From Marinilabiliaceae bacterium UBA5488 (GTDB lineage Bacteria > Bacteroidota > Bacteroidia > Bacteroidales > Marinilabiliaceae), in the NCBI GenBank assembly GCA_002427105.1, contig DIPM01000033.1, forward strand, positions 124,001 to 188,000: a DNA stretch of 64,000 nucleotides, given 5' to 3'. The position numbers and the translations under genes are program-made. The notes under the pieces were generated by a model. It saw only the letters and a program-made list of their open reading frames with translations. It was not told where the DNA came from and did no database searches. This document shows positions 17,571-26,639 of the stretch, piece by piece. Each line of letters opens with the position of its first letter. The stretch's first letter is position 1.

Positions 17571-19724
17571 ATGTTGAGAACAAAACTCACAAAAACAAAA
17601 CAGCTATTAGCCTGTTTTGGTTGCATAGCTTTGCTTACTTATTGTAAAAACGATAATACAATGTCTGATCAAAATCCATTATTAGAAGAATTTAACACCC
17701 CACACCAGACTGCTCCTTTTGACAAAATTAAAGTAGAGCACTACCTCCCGGCCTTTAAAATCGCGATGGAGCAAGGTCGTGAAGAAATCAACTCTATTAT
17801 CACTAACAAGGAAGCGCCTGATTTCCATAACACTGTTGAAGCCCTGGAAAAGTCGGGCAGGCTGTTAAGCCGCATAAGCTCAATCTTCTTCAATTTAAAC
17901 TCAGCCGAGACAAGCGATGATATTCAAAAGATTGCCCGTGAGCTTTCTCCCCTCTTATCTGAATATAGCAATGACTTGTGGCTCAATGAAGAACTTTTTG
18001 CAAGAGTAAAAACGGTTTATGAGGCAAAAGAGCTTAGTGGATTGAATGTAGAAGAGTCAAAACTGCTGGAGGATTTATACAAGGGATTTGTGCGCAAAGG
18101 CGCCTTGCTCAGCGGTGAAGCCAAACAAAGTTATAGGGAGTTAAGCGCCGAACTGTCACAATTATCATTACAGTTTGGTGAAAACCTGCTTGCCGAAACA
18201 AACTCATATAAGCTACATATTACAAATCCTGAGGATCTGGCCGGACTTCCGGAAGCCGAAAAGGAAGCTGCACATCAATTAGCACAAAGCGAGGGCAAAG
18301 AAGGCTGGCTCTTCTCCCTACATGCGCCCAGTATGCAACCCTTTTTAAAGTATGCTGATAACAGGGCCTTGCGCGAACAACTATTCAGAGCTTCTGCTTC
18401 AAGAGGCAATAACAATAATGAATATGACAATAATGAAATCGTTGTTCGTTTGGCAAATTTAAGGTTAGAAAAAGCAAATTTACTGGGTTACAGCTCCCAT
18501 GCCGACTATGTTCTGGAAGAGAGTATGGCGCAAAATGCCTCCAACGTCAATAAACTGCTCAATGAGCTCTACGATAAATCATTTCCTTTCGCACAAAGAG
18601 ATGTTGAAGAGGTAAAAGAATTTGCTAAAGCGAGCGGCTTCAACGAAGAATTGCAGCGCTGGGACTTTGCTTACTATTCTGAAAAACTTCGAAGCTCGAA
18701 GTTCAGCCTGGATGAGGAGATGAGCAAGCCTTATTTTCAGCTTGAAATTGTTAAAAAGGGAATTTTTGACTTGAGTAATAAACTTTGGGGCTTGACTTAT
18801 AAGGAAAACAAGGAAATAGCAGTTTATCATCCTGATGTTTATGCTTATGAGGTGTTTGACAAGGACAGTTCACTTCTTGCTGTCTTGTATCTGGATTTCC
18901 ACCCGCGCAAAACAAAGCAAGGCGGAGCATGGATGACTTCCTTCCGCGATCAGCATAAGATTGACGGCAAAAATATTATTCCTCATATTTCTATCGTATG
19001 CAACTTTACTGAGGCTACAGCATCACGTCCCTCACTTCTTACCTATAATGAAGTAACTACCTTCCTGCATGAATTCGGGCATGCTCTGCACGGGATGCTG
19101 AGCAAAGTGACCTACGAAAGTCTTGCCGGAACGAGTGTTTACAGGGATTTTGTTGAGTTGCCCTCGCAAATCATGGAAAATTGGGCTTTGGAAAAGGAAT
19201 GGCTGGGCATGGTTGCCTCTCATTACCAAACCGGGGAGTCTATTCCTGATGAGCTGATTGACAAAATCATAGAGGCAGATAATTTCCAAAGTGGATATTT
19301 AACCGTGCGCCAATTAAGTTTTGGTTATAACGATATGGGATGGCACTCAATAACAGAGCCTGTAACAATAAAGCCTGCTGAATTCGAAAAACTGGCAATG
19401 GCAAAGACTGAATTGTTTCCGACAGTGGAAGGAAGCTGCATGAGTACTGCCTTCAGCCATATTTTCGACGGTGGTTATGCTGCCGGATATTACGGATACA
19501 AGTGGGCCGAAGTACTCGATGCGGATGCCTATACCTCCTTTAAAGAAAATGGAATCTTTGACAAAGAGACTGCAGCAAAATATCGTGAATACATACTTTC
19601 AAAAGGAGGTACGCAACATCCGATGGACCTGTACATCAAGTTCAGAGGTTCAGAACCATCGGCTGATGCGCTACTTATTAGAAGCGGATTGATTCCGGCT
19701 TCTAATCGCCCCCAAGCTTTATAA
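17571..19724 (+). CDS. dcp: M3-family metallopeptidase, peptidyl-dipeptidase Dcp-like lipoprotein
   Basis: 717 residues. It cleaves dipeptides or short peptides from oligopeptides, using zinc. The active-site HEFGHALHG motif is at about 500-508 (H500, E501, H504), and a downstream Glu lies in the expected region (VELPSQIMENW). Unlike cytoplasmic Dcp, it begins with a leader and the lipobox LLTYC, so it is probably a periplasmic or outer-membrane lipoprotein digesting imported peptides. A -7-like TAACTTTG is at 17490-17497. The last 23 bp overlap the end of the convergent YhcH-like gene. Confidence 0.9.
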   Translation: MLRTKLTKTKQLLACFGCIALLTYCKNDNTMSDQNPLLEEFNTPHQTAPFDKIKVEHYLPAFKIAMEQGREEINSIITNKEAPDFHNTVEALEKSGRLLSRISSIFFNLNSAETSDDIQKIARELSPLLSEYSNDLWLNEELFARVKTVYEAKELSGLNVEESKLLEDLYKGFVRKGALLSGEAKQSYRELSAELSQLSLQFGENLLAETNSYKLHITNPEDLAGLPEAEKEAAHQLAQSEGKEGWLFSLHAPSMQPFLKYADNRALREQLFRASASRGNNNNEYDNNEIVVRLANLRLEKANLLGYSSHADYVLEESMAQNASNVNKLLNELYDKSFPFAQRDVEEVKEFAKASGFNEELQRWDFAYYSEKLRSSKFSLDEEMSKPYFQLEIVKKGIFDLSNKLWGLTYKENKEIAVYHPDVYAYEVFDKDSSLLAVLYLDFHPRKTKQGGAWMTSFRDQHKIDGKNIIPHISIVCNFTEATASRPSLLTYNEVTTFLHEFGHALHGMLSKVTYESLAGTSVYRDFVELPSQIMENWALEKEWLGMVASHYQTGESIPDELIDKIIEADNFQSGYLTVRQLSFGYNDMGWHSITEPVTIKPAEFEKLAMAKTELFPTVEGSCMSTAFSHIFDGGYAAGYYGYKWAEVLDADAYTSFKENGIFDKETAAKYREYILSKGGTQHPMDLYIKFRGSEPSADALLIRSGLIPASNRPQAL

Positions 19725-20154
19725 CCACCTTTTTTACGCGGCCGGGCTTAGCGCCGTGTACTAAAGCTTTATGAATTTCACCGGGAAAGAATATCACAAA
19801 GCCACCCTTTGGCACAAAGACTTCTTTCCCGGTTCCATCAAAAACGGTGAAATCTTTTTCAGCATCGTAAGCTTCAATTTCCTTCATATCATCCTCATCT
19901 GCATAAAAAACCTTTTCTTCTCCCTCAACCAAATAGTGGATATCAAGGTATTTATCATGTGATTCCCAAATACTGTCTTCGAAATCTTTTGTGTCGCGAA
20001 CCATCCCATTACCATAGAGGTGATTACCAATCAATTCACTTCTTCCTTCAGGAAACTCTTCCGGACTAAGTGAATCCAGAAAATCAAATGCCTGCTCCAA
20101 AGACGGGTGAAGCATATAATAACGTGATGCGTTATCAAGAGTGTCGATTATCAT
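19702..20154 (-). CDS. YhcH/YjgK/YiaL (DUF386) family protein
   Basis: 150 residues from the chosen ATG (MIIDTLDNASRYY). The frame extends 15 codons upstream, but the shorter start fits the family better. DUF386 proteins are small cupin-like sugar-processing proteins, best known beside sialic acid or galactoside genes; the exact reaction is not settled. The family motifs ESHDKYLDIHYLVEGEEK and VIFFPGEIHKALV are present, with metal-binding-type His residues. No sugar-acid operon is adjacent here. It overlaps dcp tail to tail by 23 bp. Confidence 0.85.
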   Translation of the reverse strand: MIIDTLDNASRYYMLHPSLEQAFDFLDSLSPEEFPEGRSELIGNHLYGNGMVRDTKDFEDSIWESHDKYLDIHYLVEGEEKVFYADEDDMKEIEAYDAEKDFTVFDGTGKEVFVPKGGFVIFFPGEIHKALVHGAKPGRVKKVVIKLGGD

Positions 20155-20480
20155 AATTATCTGCTTTAAATTTTCTCTAAAATTAGGAATATTCTTCAAC
20201 TAAAACCGTCTATCAATATCTGAGCTCTAATAAATTATTGTATTATTTAAAAACCATTCTACTCTTAAACCTTATCCAAAAGCATATTAGCTAAAAATTT
20301 ATTATGAAATTTGTTTTTTGTGGATATAAATATCTTTTTATGCAATTTTCTTTATAATTTTACTTTTAAAATAGGAGACAAAAATAAAAAGACGTAAATT
20401 TATTCTTTATCCGATCGTTTTTATGAGAACCACTTATTTTTCAAAACCCATGTATAAGTAAATTCTTTTGTATGAAACTA

Positions 20481-20531
20481 CCATGCAGCAACTCTCCGGT
20501 ATTAGTCTGAGCTTATGCATGGGAGTTGCAT
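20481..20531 (+). promoter_or_regulatory. Swapped inverted-repeat element and NsrR-like dyad upstream of norB
   Basis: The order is CCATGCA (20481-20487), GCAACTC (20488-20494), then TGCATGG (20516-20522), GAGTTGC (20523-20529). Each 7-mer of the first block is the exact complement of one in the second block, in A-B-A'-B' order. The second block also contains ATGCA-N7-TGCAT (20515-20531), the same dyad spacing as the outer half-sites of the NsrR operator known from other phyla. This is the only structured part of the 20155-20559 intergenic stretch; the rest is A/T rich, with only an imperfect -7 (TTCTTTTG at 20463-20470). It could be a repressor site or alternative RNA helices in the leader. 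Confidence 0.5.
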
Positions 20532-20559
20532 CTGACCATTAACCAATAATTTTAGACAG

Positions 20560-22800
20560 ATGAAAACAAGAAAACTTTGGATTGGATTTATTGCCGTTGT
20601 TACAATCTCGTTTGCCGTACTAATATATTACGGCCGTGAAATTTATCATGAAGCTCCTCCAATACCCGAAAAGGTAGTGGCAGAAGATGGAACAGTCCTT
20701 TTTACCAGACAAGAAATCAAAGATGGTCAAAATGTTTGGCAATCACTTGGCGGGCATCAATTAGGCACTATTTGGGGTCACGGGGCTTATCAGGCGCCCG
20801 ATTGGACAGCAGACTGGCTTCACCGTGAAGCAGTTTTCATTCTGGATATTCTGGCTAAGAATAGCTATGGAAAGGTTTATGACGAACTTGAAGAAGAGCA
20901 GCGTGCATCATTGAAAGCCTTGTTGCAAAAAGACTTAAGAAGCAACACTTACGACAAGGCTAGCGGCACTATTACGGTCTCTTCTGTCCGCGCAGAGGCA
21001 ATTGCAAACAACGGACTTCATTATGGAGGTCTTTTTACGAACGACCCCGAATTGGCTCACCTTCGTGAAGCTTATGCAATACCCGAAAACTCCCTCAAAA
21101 CTGAAGAGCGCGTTCATCAGTTAAACGCCTTCTTTTTTTGGGCATCATGGGCCTGTGTAACCGAGCGTCCCGGAAAAGACATCAGCTATACTAACAACTG
21201 GCCTGCCGATGAACTGGTAGGAAACACTCCAACCGGAGCAATGATATTGTGGACAGGCTTTAGTGTGATAATCCTGCTGGCAGGCATTGGCCTGATGGTT
21301 TGGTACTATGCTTCAATGCGTAAAGAAGAAGAAACCGAGGTGCCTCAGAAGTCGCCTGTCGCCGATAGTACTCATACTCCCTCGCAAAAAGCTACAATAA
21401 AATACTTCCTGGTTGTTACCCTTTTGATTTTGGTTCAGGTACTTATGGGAGTTATTACTGCCCACTACGGCGTTGAAGGACAAGCATTTTATGGTATTCC
21501 GCTCGCCGATTGGCTACCTTATTCAATCTCCAGAACCTGGCACGTGCAGTTGGCAATTTTATGGATAGCCACTTCCTGGCTTGCTACCGGCCTTTACTAC
21601 GCTCCTACGATAGCAGGCAAAGAGCCAAAATACCAAAAGCTGGGTGTTGACTTGCTCTTTTTTGCGCTACTAATTATTGTTATCGGCTCACTTGCAGGAC
21701 AGTGGATGGGCGTAATGCAGAAGCTGGGATTAGTTGAAAACTTCTGGTTTGGCCATCAAGGCTACGAATACGTTGACCTGGGCCGATTCTGGCAATTGTT
21801 CCTTTTTGTCGGACTGATAATATGGTTGTTTTTAATGGGAAGAGCCATTGTGCCTGCAATAAAAATGCGTGGTGAAAATCGCCATCTGCTAATTATGGTT
21901 CTGATAGCCTGTGTTGCCATTGCATTGTTTTATGGCGCAGGACTGATGTGGGGACGCCAAACTAATCTGGCCATAGCAGAATACTGGAGATGGTGGGTAG
22001 TTCACCTGTGGGTTGAGGGTTTCTTCGAGGTCTTTGCCGTGGCTGTGATGTCTTTTCTTTTCGTTCGTCTTAAATTGATAAGAGTCACAGTTGCTACCAC
22101 CGCAGTAATATTTACCACTATAATATTCTTGTCAGGCGGGATTTTAGGAACCTTTCACCACCTTTATTTTACAGGCACACCAACTGCCGTTATGGCCATA
22201 GGCGCCTCCTTCAGCGCGCTTGAAGTAGTTCCCCTAGTGCTGGTTGGATATGAGGCCTACGATAATCTTAAAATGTATCGAAGTGCAGACTGGATCAAAT
22301 CCTATAAATGGCCGATATACTGCTTTATTGCTGTAGCTTTCTGGAACCTGGTGGGAGCAGGAATATTCGGATTTTTGATAAATCCCCCTATTGCACTTTA
22401 TTATATGCAAGGACTTAACACAACTCCCGTACATGGTCACACTGCACTCTTCGGAGTTTACGGAATGTTGGGTATTGGCCTGATGCTTTTCGTGCTTCGT
22501 GATTTGGAAACCAATGTTGTCTGGAAGGACAGGTGGATAAAGTTTGCCTTCTGGATGATTAATATAGGCTTAATGGCTATGGTCTTATTAAGCGTACTTC
22601 CCATTGGTTTGGCTCAGACAGTCGCAAGTGTTCAGGAAGGCCTATGGTATGCTCGTTCTGCAGAATTCCTTCAACAGGATTATTTGACGGTCTTCAAATG
22701 GCTGAGGACAATTGGCGATACCATGTTCGCACTTGGTACTCTGGCGCTGGTCTGGTTTGTTTTTGGTCTAAAGACCGGATGGAGTATTGAAAAAGAATAG
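20560..22800 (+). CDS. norB: Nitric oxide reductase, quinol-dependent (qNOR)
   Basis: 746 residues. It reduces 2 NO to N2O at a haem/non-haem iron centre, taking electrons from quinol. After TM1 comes the large periplasmic insert typical of qNOR (GQNVWQSLGGHQLGTIWGHG..., about 35-220), then about 13 membrane helices. The haem-copper-oxidase core includes WHVQLAILWIATSWL, HLWVEGFFEVFAVAV with the glutamates that distinguish NOR from oxidases, FHHLYFTGTP and HGHTALFGVYGMLG. No NorC is needed or present. The role is more likely NO detoxification than denitrification, since no other denitrification genes are in the window. A PepSY-type gene follows beyond a hairpin. Confidence 0.95.
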   Translation: MKTRKLWIGFIAVVTISFAVLIYYGREIYHEAPPIPEKVVAEDGTVLFTRQEIKDGQNVWQSLGGHQLGTIWGHGAYQAPDWTADWLHREAVFILDILAKNSYGKVYDELEEEQRASLKALLQKDLRSNTYDKASGTITVSSVRAEAIANNGLHYGGLFTNDPELAHLREAYAIPENSLKTEERVHQLNAFFFWASWACVTERPGKDISYTNNWPADELVGNTPTGAMILWTGFSVIILLAGIGLMVWYYASMRKEEETEVPQKSPVADSTHTPSQKATIKYFLVVTLLILVQVLMGVITAHYGVEGQAFYGIPLADWLPYSISRTWHVQLAILWIATSWLATGLYYAPTIAGKEPKYQKLGVDLLFFALLIIVIGSLAGQWMGVMQKLGLVENFWFGHQGYEYVDLGRFWQLFLFVGLIIWLFLMGRAIVPAIKMRGENRHLLIMVLIACVAIALFYGAGLMWGRQTNLAIAEYWRWWVVHLWVEGFFEVFAVAVMSFLFVRLKLIRVTVATTAVIFTTIIFLSGGILGTFHHLYFTGTPTAVMAIGASFSALEVVPLVLVGYEAYDNLKMYRSADWIKSYKWPIYCFIAVAFWNLVGAGIFGFLINPPIALYYMQGLNTTPVHGHTALFGVYGMLGIGLMLFVLRDLETNVVWKDRWIKFAFWMINIGLMAMVLLSVLPIGLAQTVASVQEGLWYARSAEFLQQDYLTVFKWLRTIGDTMFALGTLALVWFVFGLKTGWSIEKE

Positions 22801-22827
22801 TCTAATAATTATTTGAACTATCATTTT

Positions 22828-22873
22828 GAAGGAGGCCTGGAATGCCCCATGGCATACATTTCAGACCTCCTTC
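22828..22873 (+). terminator. Long hairpin between norB and the PepSY gene
   Basis: GAAGGAGGCCTGGAATGCC and GGCATACATTTCAGACCTCCTTC pair over about 18 bp with small mismatches and a 4-nt loop, then TTT. It ends four bases before an in-frame ATG (22878). It may terminate norB, or hide the PepSY start region. An ATG at 22842 lies inside this hairpin and is unlikely to be the real start. Confidence 0.75.
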
Positions 22874-22886
22874 TTTAATGCGAATT

Positions 22887-24416
22887 ATGAAGAAAAACTG
22901 GCTTCTCTACAAAAAACTACACCGCTGGCCGGGACTTGTTATTTCCTTTTTCCTTCTCTATTTCGGCATAACAGGAATATTCCTAAATCATCGGGAAACA
23001 TTTTCTCATATTGATATCGGCAGGAAGCATCTCCCCGAAAGCTATCATTACATTAACTGGAATAACGCCGCTCTTAAGGAAGCCCTGAATATTTCAGGCG
23101 ATTCGATTCTAATCTATGGAGCTGTTGGAATCTGGATGACTGACTCTACTTATACTGACTACCATTGCTTCAATACCGGCCTGCCCGTAGGTTCAGACAA
23201 CAGAAGGATATTTGATTTGCACCGGGCAGAGGATGGACATTTATATGCCGCTACTCAATTTGGATTGTATGCCTTTGATAAAAATTCCAAGCTTTGGATT
23301 AGGTTTAATATAGATGAGGACATTAAGCGCTTTGTGGGTATTGAGAATATCGGTGACACCATCTACGCATTAAGCCGCTCCTATCTTTACAAGGGGAAAT
23401 CAGAAGGCATTAATACGAATTTTGAAAAAATAGAGCTGAAAGCACCGGCTGATTTCCAACAAAGAGTGAGCCTTATGAAAACTATTTGGCAAATCCACTC
23501 AGGAGAGATATTTGGACTGCCCGGTCAACTCTTTGTCGATTTGCTTGGATTGCTGACTATTTTTCTATCGCTTACCGGTATAGTCTGGTTTTTCTTTCCC
23601 GATTGGATAAAGCGCCGGCGAAAGAAAGATAAACCCCGACAAACTATAAAAAAGATTTCTACATGGTCGCTTAGATGGCACAATAAAATAGGGGAATGGA
23701 GCTTTGTGTTTCTTACTATTCTGTATTTTTCAGGAATCTTCCTTAGACCACCCCTCCTGATTGCAATTGCTTATACAGATGTTCCTCCTATCAAACACAC
23801 ATATCTGGATCAGCCCAACCCCTGGTATGACAAGCTTCGTGACTTACTTTATGATGAAGAAAAAAACATGCTTCTGGTTTCTACCTTAGACGGCATGTTC
23901 TATATGAATACAGATGATTATACACTAAACAAGTTTGAAATCCAGCCCCCCATAAGCGTTATGGGAATAACGGTTTTTGAGCCATATCAAGATGGTGCTT
24001 ACCTGATAGGTTCGTTTAGCGGACTCTTCCTATGGCATCCCTCAAAGACTGAAATAATAAATTACGTCACCGCTGAGCCTTATCAGGATAAAACGGGGGG
24101 AAGACCTACGGGTGATTATAAAGTCACAGGTGCAATAAATTACGGCCATAATAAGCGATATATGATTGATTACGATGCCGGAGCTCTTCCACAGGGACAT
24201 CATTCCGCTTTCCCTCAAATGACTAATGACATAGTTGATAATTCAGGACTCTCCCTATGGAATGTTGCCCTTGAAATTCATACCGGTCGCTTCTTTTCCG
24301 TTATATTCGGCGATTTCTACATCCTAATTGTACCTCTTGCAGGTCTCGGAGCCACTACCGTGGTGATAAGCGGATATATTTTATATCGTAGAAAATACAA
24401 GAGAAAAAAATGTTGA
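22887..24416 (+). CDS. PepSY-associated membrane protein
   Basis: 509 residues from MKKNWLLYKKLHRWPG. An ATG three codons earlier (22878) is also possible. The N-terminus (KKLHRWPGLVISFFLLYFGITGIFLNHRE) and the later RWHNKIGEWSFVFLTILYFSGIFL are hallmark segments of PepSY_TM proteins, which are often reductases or iron-related membrane proteins. The architecture is TM1, a roughly 190-residue periplasmic domain, TM2, TM3, a second periplasmic domain with beta-propeller-like repeats, and a final TM with basic tail. Conserved His residues in the TM segments could bind haem. The position after norB suggests, but does not prove, a role in NO or electron handling. Confidence 0.75.
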   Translation: MKKNWLLYKKLHRWPGLVISFFLLYFGITGIFLNHRETFSHIDIGRKHLPESYHYINWNNAALKEALNISGDSILIYGAVGIWMTDSTYTDYHCFNTGLPVGSDNRRIFDLHRAEDGHLYAATQFGLYAFDKNSKLWIRFNIDEDIKRFVGIENIGDTIYALSRSYLYKGKSEGINTNFEKIELKAPADFQQRVSLMKTIWQIHSGEIFGLPGQLFVDLLGLLTIFLSLTGIVWFFFPDWIKRRRKKDKPRQTIKKISTWSLRWHNKIGEWSFVFLTILYFSGIFLRPPLLIAIAYTDVPPIKHTYLDQPNPWYDKLRDLLYDEEKNMLLVSTLDGMFYMNTDDYTLNKFEIQPPISVMGITVFEPYQDGAYLIGSFSGLFLWHPSKTEIINYVTAEPYQDKTGGRPTGDYKVTGAINYGHNKRYMIDYDAGALPQGHHSAFPQMTNDIVDNSGLSLWNVALEIHTGRFFSVIFGDFYILIVPLAGLGATTVVISGYILYRRKYKRKKC

Positions 24417-24427
24417 TGCAAGTCAAA

Positions 24428-24470
24428 AGAACAAAGGATTCATCTTTGTCTATAATGAATCCTCTGTTTA
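24428..24470. terminator. Terminator hairpin between convergent genes
   Basis: GGATTCAT (24436-24443) and ATGAATCC (24455-24462) form an 8-bp stem with an 11-nt loop. It is flanked by A-rich DNA on the left (T-rich on the minus strand) and CTGTTT on the right. It separates the PepSY gene from the convergent GH43 gene. Confidence 0.65.
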
Positions 24471-24512
24471 AAAGCTAAATTTAAAAAAGCAAATAACCTT
24501 GATTGCTGAGCA

Positions 24513-25544
24513 TTAATCATCAATCTCCTGGCTGAAATCAGGCATTCCGTCCTCGGTCCATCGCAAGACCCTGGCGCGGGTATGACGGTTTGGGTCGTAT
24601 AAAGATTCCCCATCTATCTCTTTATAATCGCGGGCATGGTAAATCATCACGTCTGTTTTACCATCTTCAGCAATTGTGAAACTGTTATGGCCGGGGCCAA
24701 AACGATTAAAAGCCTCATTAGTATAAAATACCGGTACGGGGGATTTATTCCAGGAGGCGGGATTCAGGAGATCGGAACCAATCTCGGCCCACAACAAACC
24801 CATGGCATAACTCGCATCTGTAGCACTGGCCGAATAGGAAATAAATACTTTGTTGTTTCTTATCAAGACTGCCGGCCCCTCATTCACATTGTATTTTTGC
24901 ATTTCCCATTCATATTCAGGCTCAGTAATAACCACTTCAGATCCTTCAAGAGTATAAGGATTTTTTAACTTTGCAATCATAAGTCCTGTGTTGGTAGGTA
25001 TTGCACGCTCCGCCCACACGAGATAGCGCTGCCCCTCAAGCTCAAAAGTAGTCGCATCCAATGCAAAATCATCTCTTAGCGTCTGAATCTGCCCTTCTTC
25101 GACCCACTCTCCTTCAGTAGGATTATCTGAGGCATTAAACAAGACATACATTCTAATTTTCCATTTGTCTTCGGCAGAACCGGCTGCAAAATAAATATAC
25201 CACTTACCATCAATACGATGGAGCTCAGGCGCCCAGATATGATTGCCCATAGGGCCGGATTCGTGCTTGCGCCAAACAACTACAGGTGCTGCTTCAGTCA
25301 AGCCTTTAATGGTTTTTGAACTTCGAATTTCTATCCGGTCGTATTCAGGCACTGTTGCAATAAAATAGTAAGTATCGTCTGAGTCCTTATATACCCATGG
25401 ATCTGCTCTTTGTAAAGCGATAGGATTGTTAAAATTTATACCTTCCAGCTCCTGTCCTCCTCCCTTAGAAAGCCCGCAAGAAGCCAAAAGCCCGGACAGC
25501 GAAATTAGAAAAATTGGTAAAATTGACAATTTTGAGATTTTCAT
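24513..25544 (-). CDS. Glycoside hydrolase family 43 lipoprotein
   Basis: 343 residues. Lipobox LLASC (C23) indicates lipid anchoring after export. The five-bladed propeller core carries the GH43 catalytic trio: D48 in RADPWV (base), D163 in DATTFE (pKa modulator) and E222 in NEGPAV (acid). Family members cut terminal arabinose or xylose from plant or algal glycans; the GNHIWAPELHRIDGKWYIYFA segment is typical of the arabinofuranosidase-like branch. The exact substrate cannot be read. No SusC/SusD pair is adjacent, so it is not inside a recognisable polysaccharide utilisation locus. Confidence 0.88.
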   Translation of the reverse strand: MKISKLSILPIFLISLSGLLASCGLSKGGGQELEGINFNNPIALQRADPWVYKDSDDTYYFIATVPEYDRIEIRSSKTIKGLTEAAPVVVWRKHESGPMGNHIWAPELHRIDGKWYIYFAAGSAEDKWKIRMYVLFNASDNPTEGEWVEEGQIQTLRDDFALDATTFELEGQRYLVWAERAIPTNTGLMIAKLKNPYTLEGSEVVITEPEYEWEMQKYNVNEGPAVLIRNNKVFISYSASATDASYAMGLLWAEIGSDLLNPASWNKSPVPVFYTNEAFNRFGPGHNSFTIAEDGKTDVMIYHARDYKEIDGESLYDPNRHTRARVLRWTEDGMPDFSQEIDD

Positions 25545-25646
25545 AGCTGATTATTTAATGTTTCTAAACATCAAAGTTACCAAGCCGGGCTAAGATAAAG
25601 GTGGACTATTGGGTAATAATCGTGCTAATATGTCCTCTTATGCCCA

Positions 25647-26510
25647 TTAATTGTCGAAAACCAACACTTCCTTAAATTTGTTGTAGACAGCTTCAACAAC
25701 TTTTGACCTAAAAGTCTGCCTTCGCTCCAGCTCCAGCTCCAGTTCCACAACAAGTAACAATTTCTCGTCTCTGACATCTGTATATATCTGCATAAGCATT
25801 TCATGATCAGTCAAAGGCGCTATTTGCTTTTTCAAGTCTTCAATAAGCACGGCGCAGTTCTCAGGCAAGGCAGAAAGAGGAAATTTTATATTGTCAAAAA
25901 TGGTCGTTTTGCCAATTACTTCAATACTCTTTTCCATAAAATAGCGGTTGGGTACCTGGGTAAAATCATCACCACTGTTCTCCGCTCTATCTATTCGCAC
26001 GTAAAAGGTCCCAATGTGGAGAACCTTTCCCTCGTCATCACCTATACGAATATAATCGCCTATTCTGAAGGGTTTTTTCCTAAGCAAAATCATCCAGCCA
26101 AAAAATGACAGAAGCACATCACGTATAGCAAATGCAAGACCTGTGGCAAGTAAACCCGCGAATAAAGTTATGTTACCAAGCGATACTCCTAATTTCGAAA
26201 GTATAAATAAAAAACCTATGGTATAAAGTGACCAACTGTATAATTTAGAATAGAAAATCCGCTCTTCAGGTTCAATGAAAATTTTGAATAGGCTCTTTTT
26301 TGTCAGTCTGAGAAATATGCTGACAGACAGCCATATCGCGAGCATTAAAGAGATAACATCGACAACTTTTTTCAGCATGTCCGACATCTTCAACACCTTG
26401 CTCCCATCCAAATACTTTAAAACCTCAAGCGCAGCCAACAACAAAACTACCGTAACTATTGGTACAAAAACAGACGAGAACTTAGATCGTTTACTTCGGA
26501 TTTTAGCCAT
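25647..26510 (-). CDS. MscS-family mechanosensitive channel
   Basis: 287 residues. It opens under membrane tension to release solutes during osmotic downshock. There are three to four N-terminal membrane helices (about 13-33, 47-67, 88-106). The pore helix is LFAGLLATGLAFAIRDVLLSFFGWMILL, followed by the beta domain (PFRIGDYIRIGDDEGKVLHIGTFYVRI) and QVPNRYFMEKSIEV. The C-terminal cytoplasmic domain is somewhat short. The gene is preceded by a clear promoter and a structured leader (26544-26670), unusual for mscS. Confidence 0.9.
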   Translation of the reverse strand: MAKIRSKRSKFSSVFVPIVTVVLLLAALEVLKYLDGSKVLKMSDMLKKVVDVISLMLAIWLSVSIFLRLTKKSLFKIFIEPEERIFYSKLYSWSLYTIGFLFILSKLGVSLGNITLFAGLLATGLAFAIRDVLLSFFGWMILLRKKPFRIGDYIRIGDDEGKVLHIGTFYVRIDRAENSGDDFTQVPNRYFMEKSIEVIGKTTIFDNIKFPLSALPENCAVLIEDLKKQIAPLTDHEMLMQIYTDVRDEKLLLVVELELELERRQTFRSKVVEAVYNKFKEVLVFDN

Positions 26511-26543
26511 AAAGCATCAGAATAATTAAAGAAAAACAAATGA

Positions 26544-26600
26544 CTACAAGGGAGTTGCAAGGAAGGCATTGTATGCAAAAAAAGAAAGGGCTGCCATCAT
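26544..26600 (-). CDS. Possible 18-codon leader ORF upstream of mscS
   Basis: Within the mscS leader an ATG-ATG at 26600/26597 opens 18 codons ending in TAG at 26544-26546. The encoded peptide, MMAALSFFAYNAFLATPL, is hydrophobic. Its first codons lie in the hairpin at 26586-26614. It resembles neither a classic amino-acid attenuator (no repeated codon) nor a known peptide. It may be a leader peptide, a tiny membrane peptide or chance. Confidence 0.25.
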   Translation of the reverse strand: MMAALSFFAYNAFLATPL

Positions 26601-26614
26601 TATGACAAGCCCTT
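26575..26614 (-). terminator. Attenuator-like hairpin in the mscS leader
   Basis: On the minus strand AAGGGCT (26614-26608) pairs with AGCCCTT (26592-26586), with an inner CAT/ATG pairing, then CTTTTTTT. It lies between the promoter at 26640-26670 and the mscS start, so it would end most transcripts after about 55 nt unless read through. A short regulatory RNA is an alternative reading. Confidence 0.65.
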
Positions 26615-26639
26615 CCTTAACCTTAACCCTAACCCGACA

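Noticed and set aside
26615..26635. Telomere-like TTAGGG-type hexamers
   Set aside because: Only three imperfect hexamers occur, inside a normal bacterial leader. There is no sign of a chromosome end.
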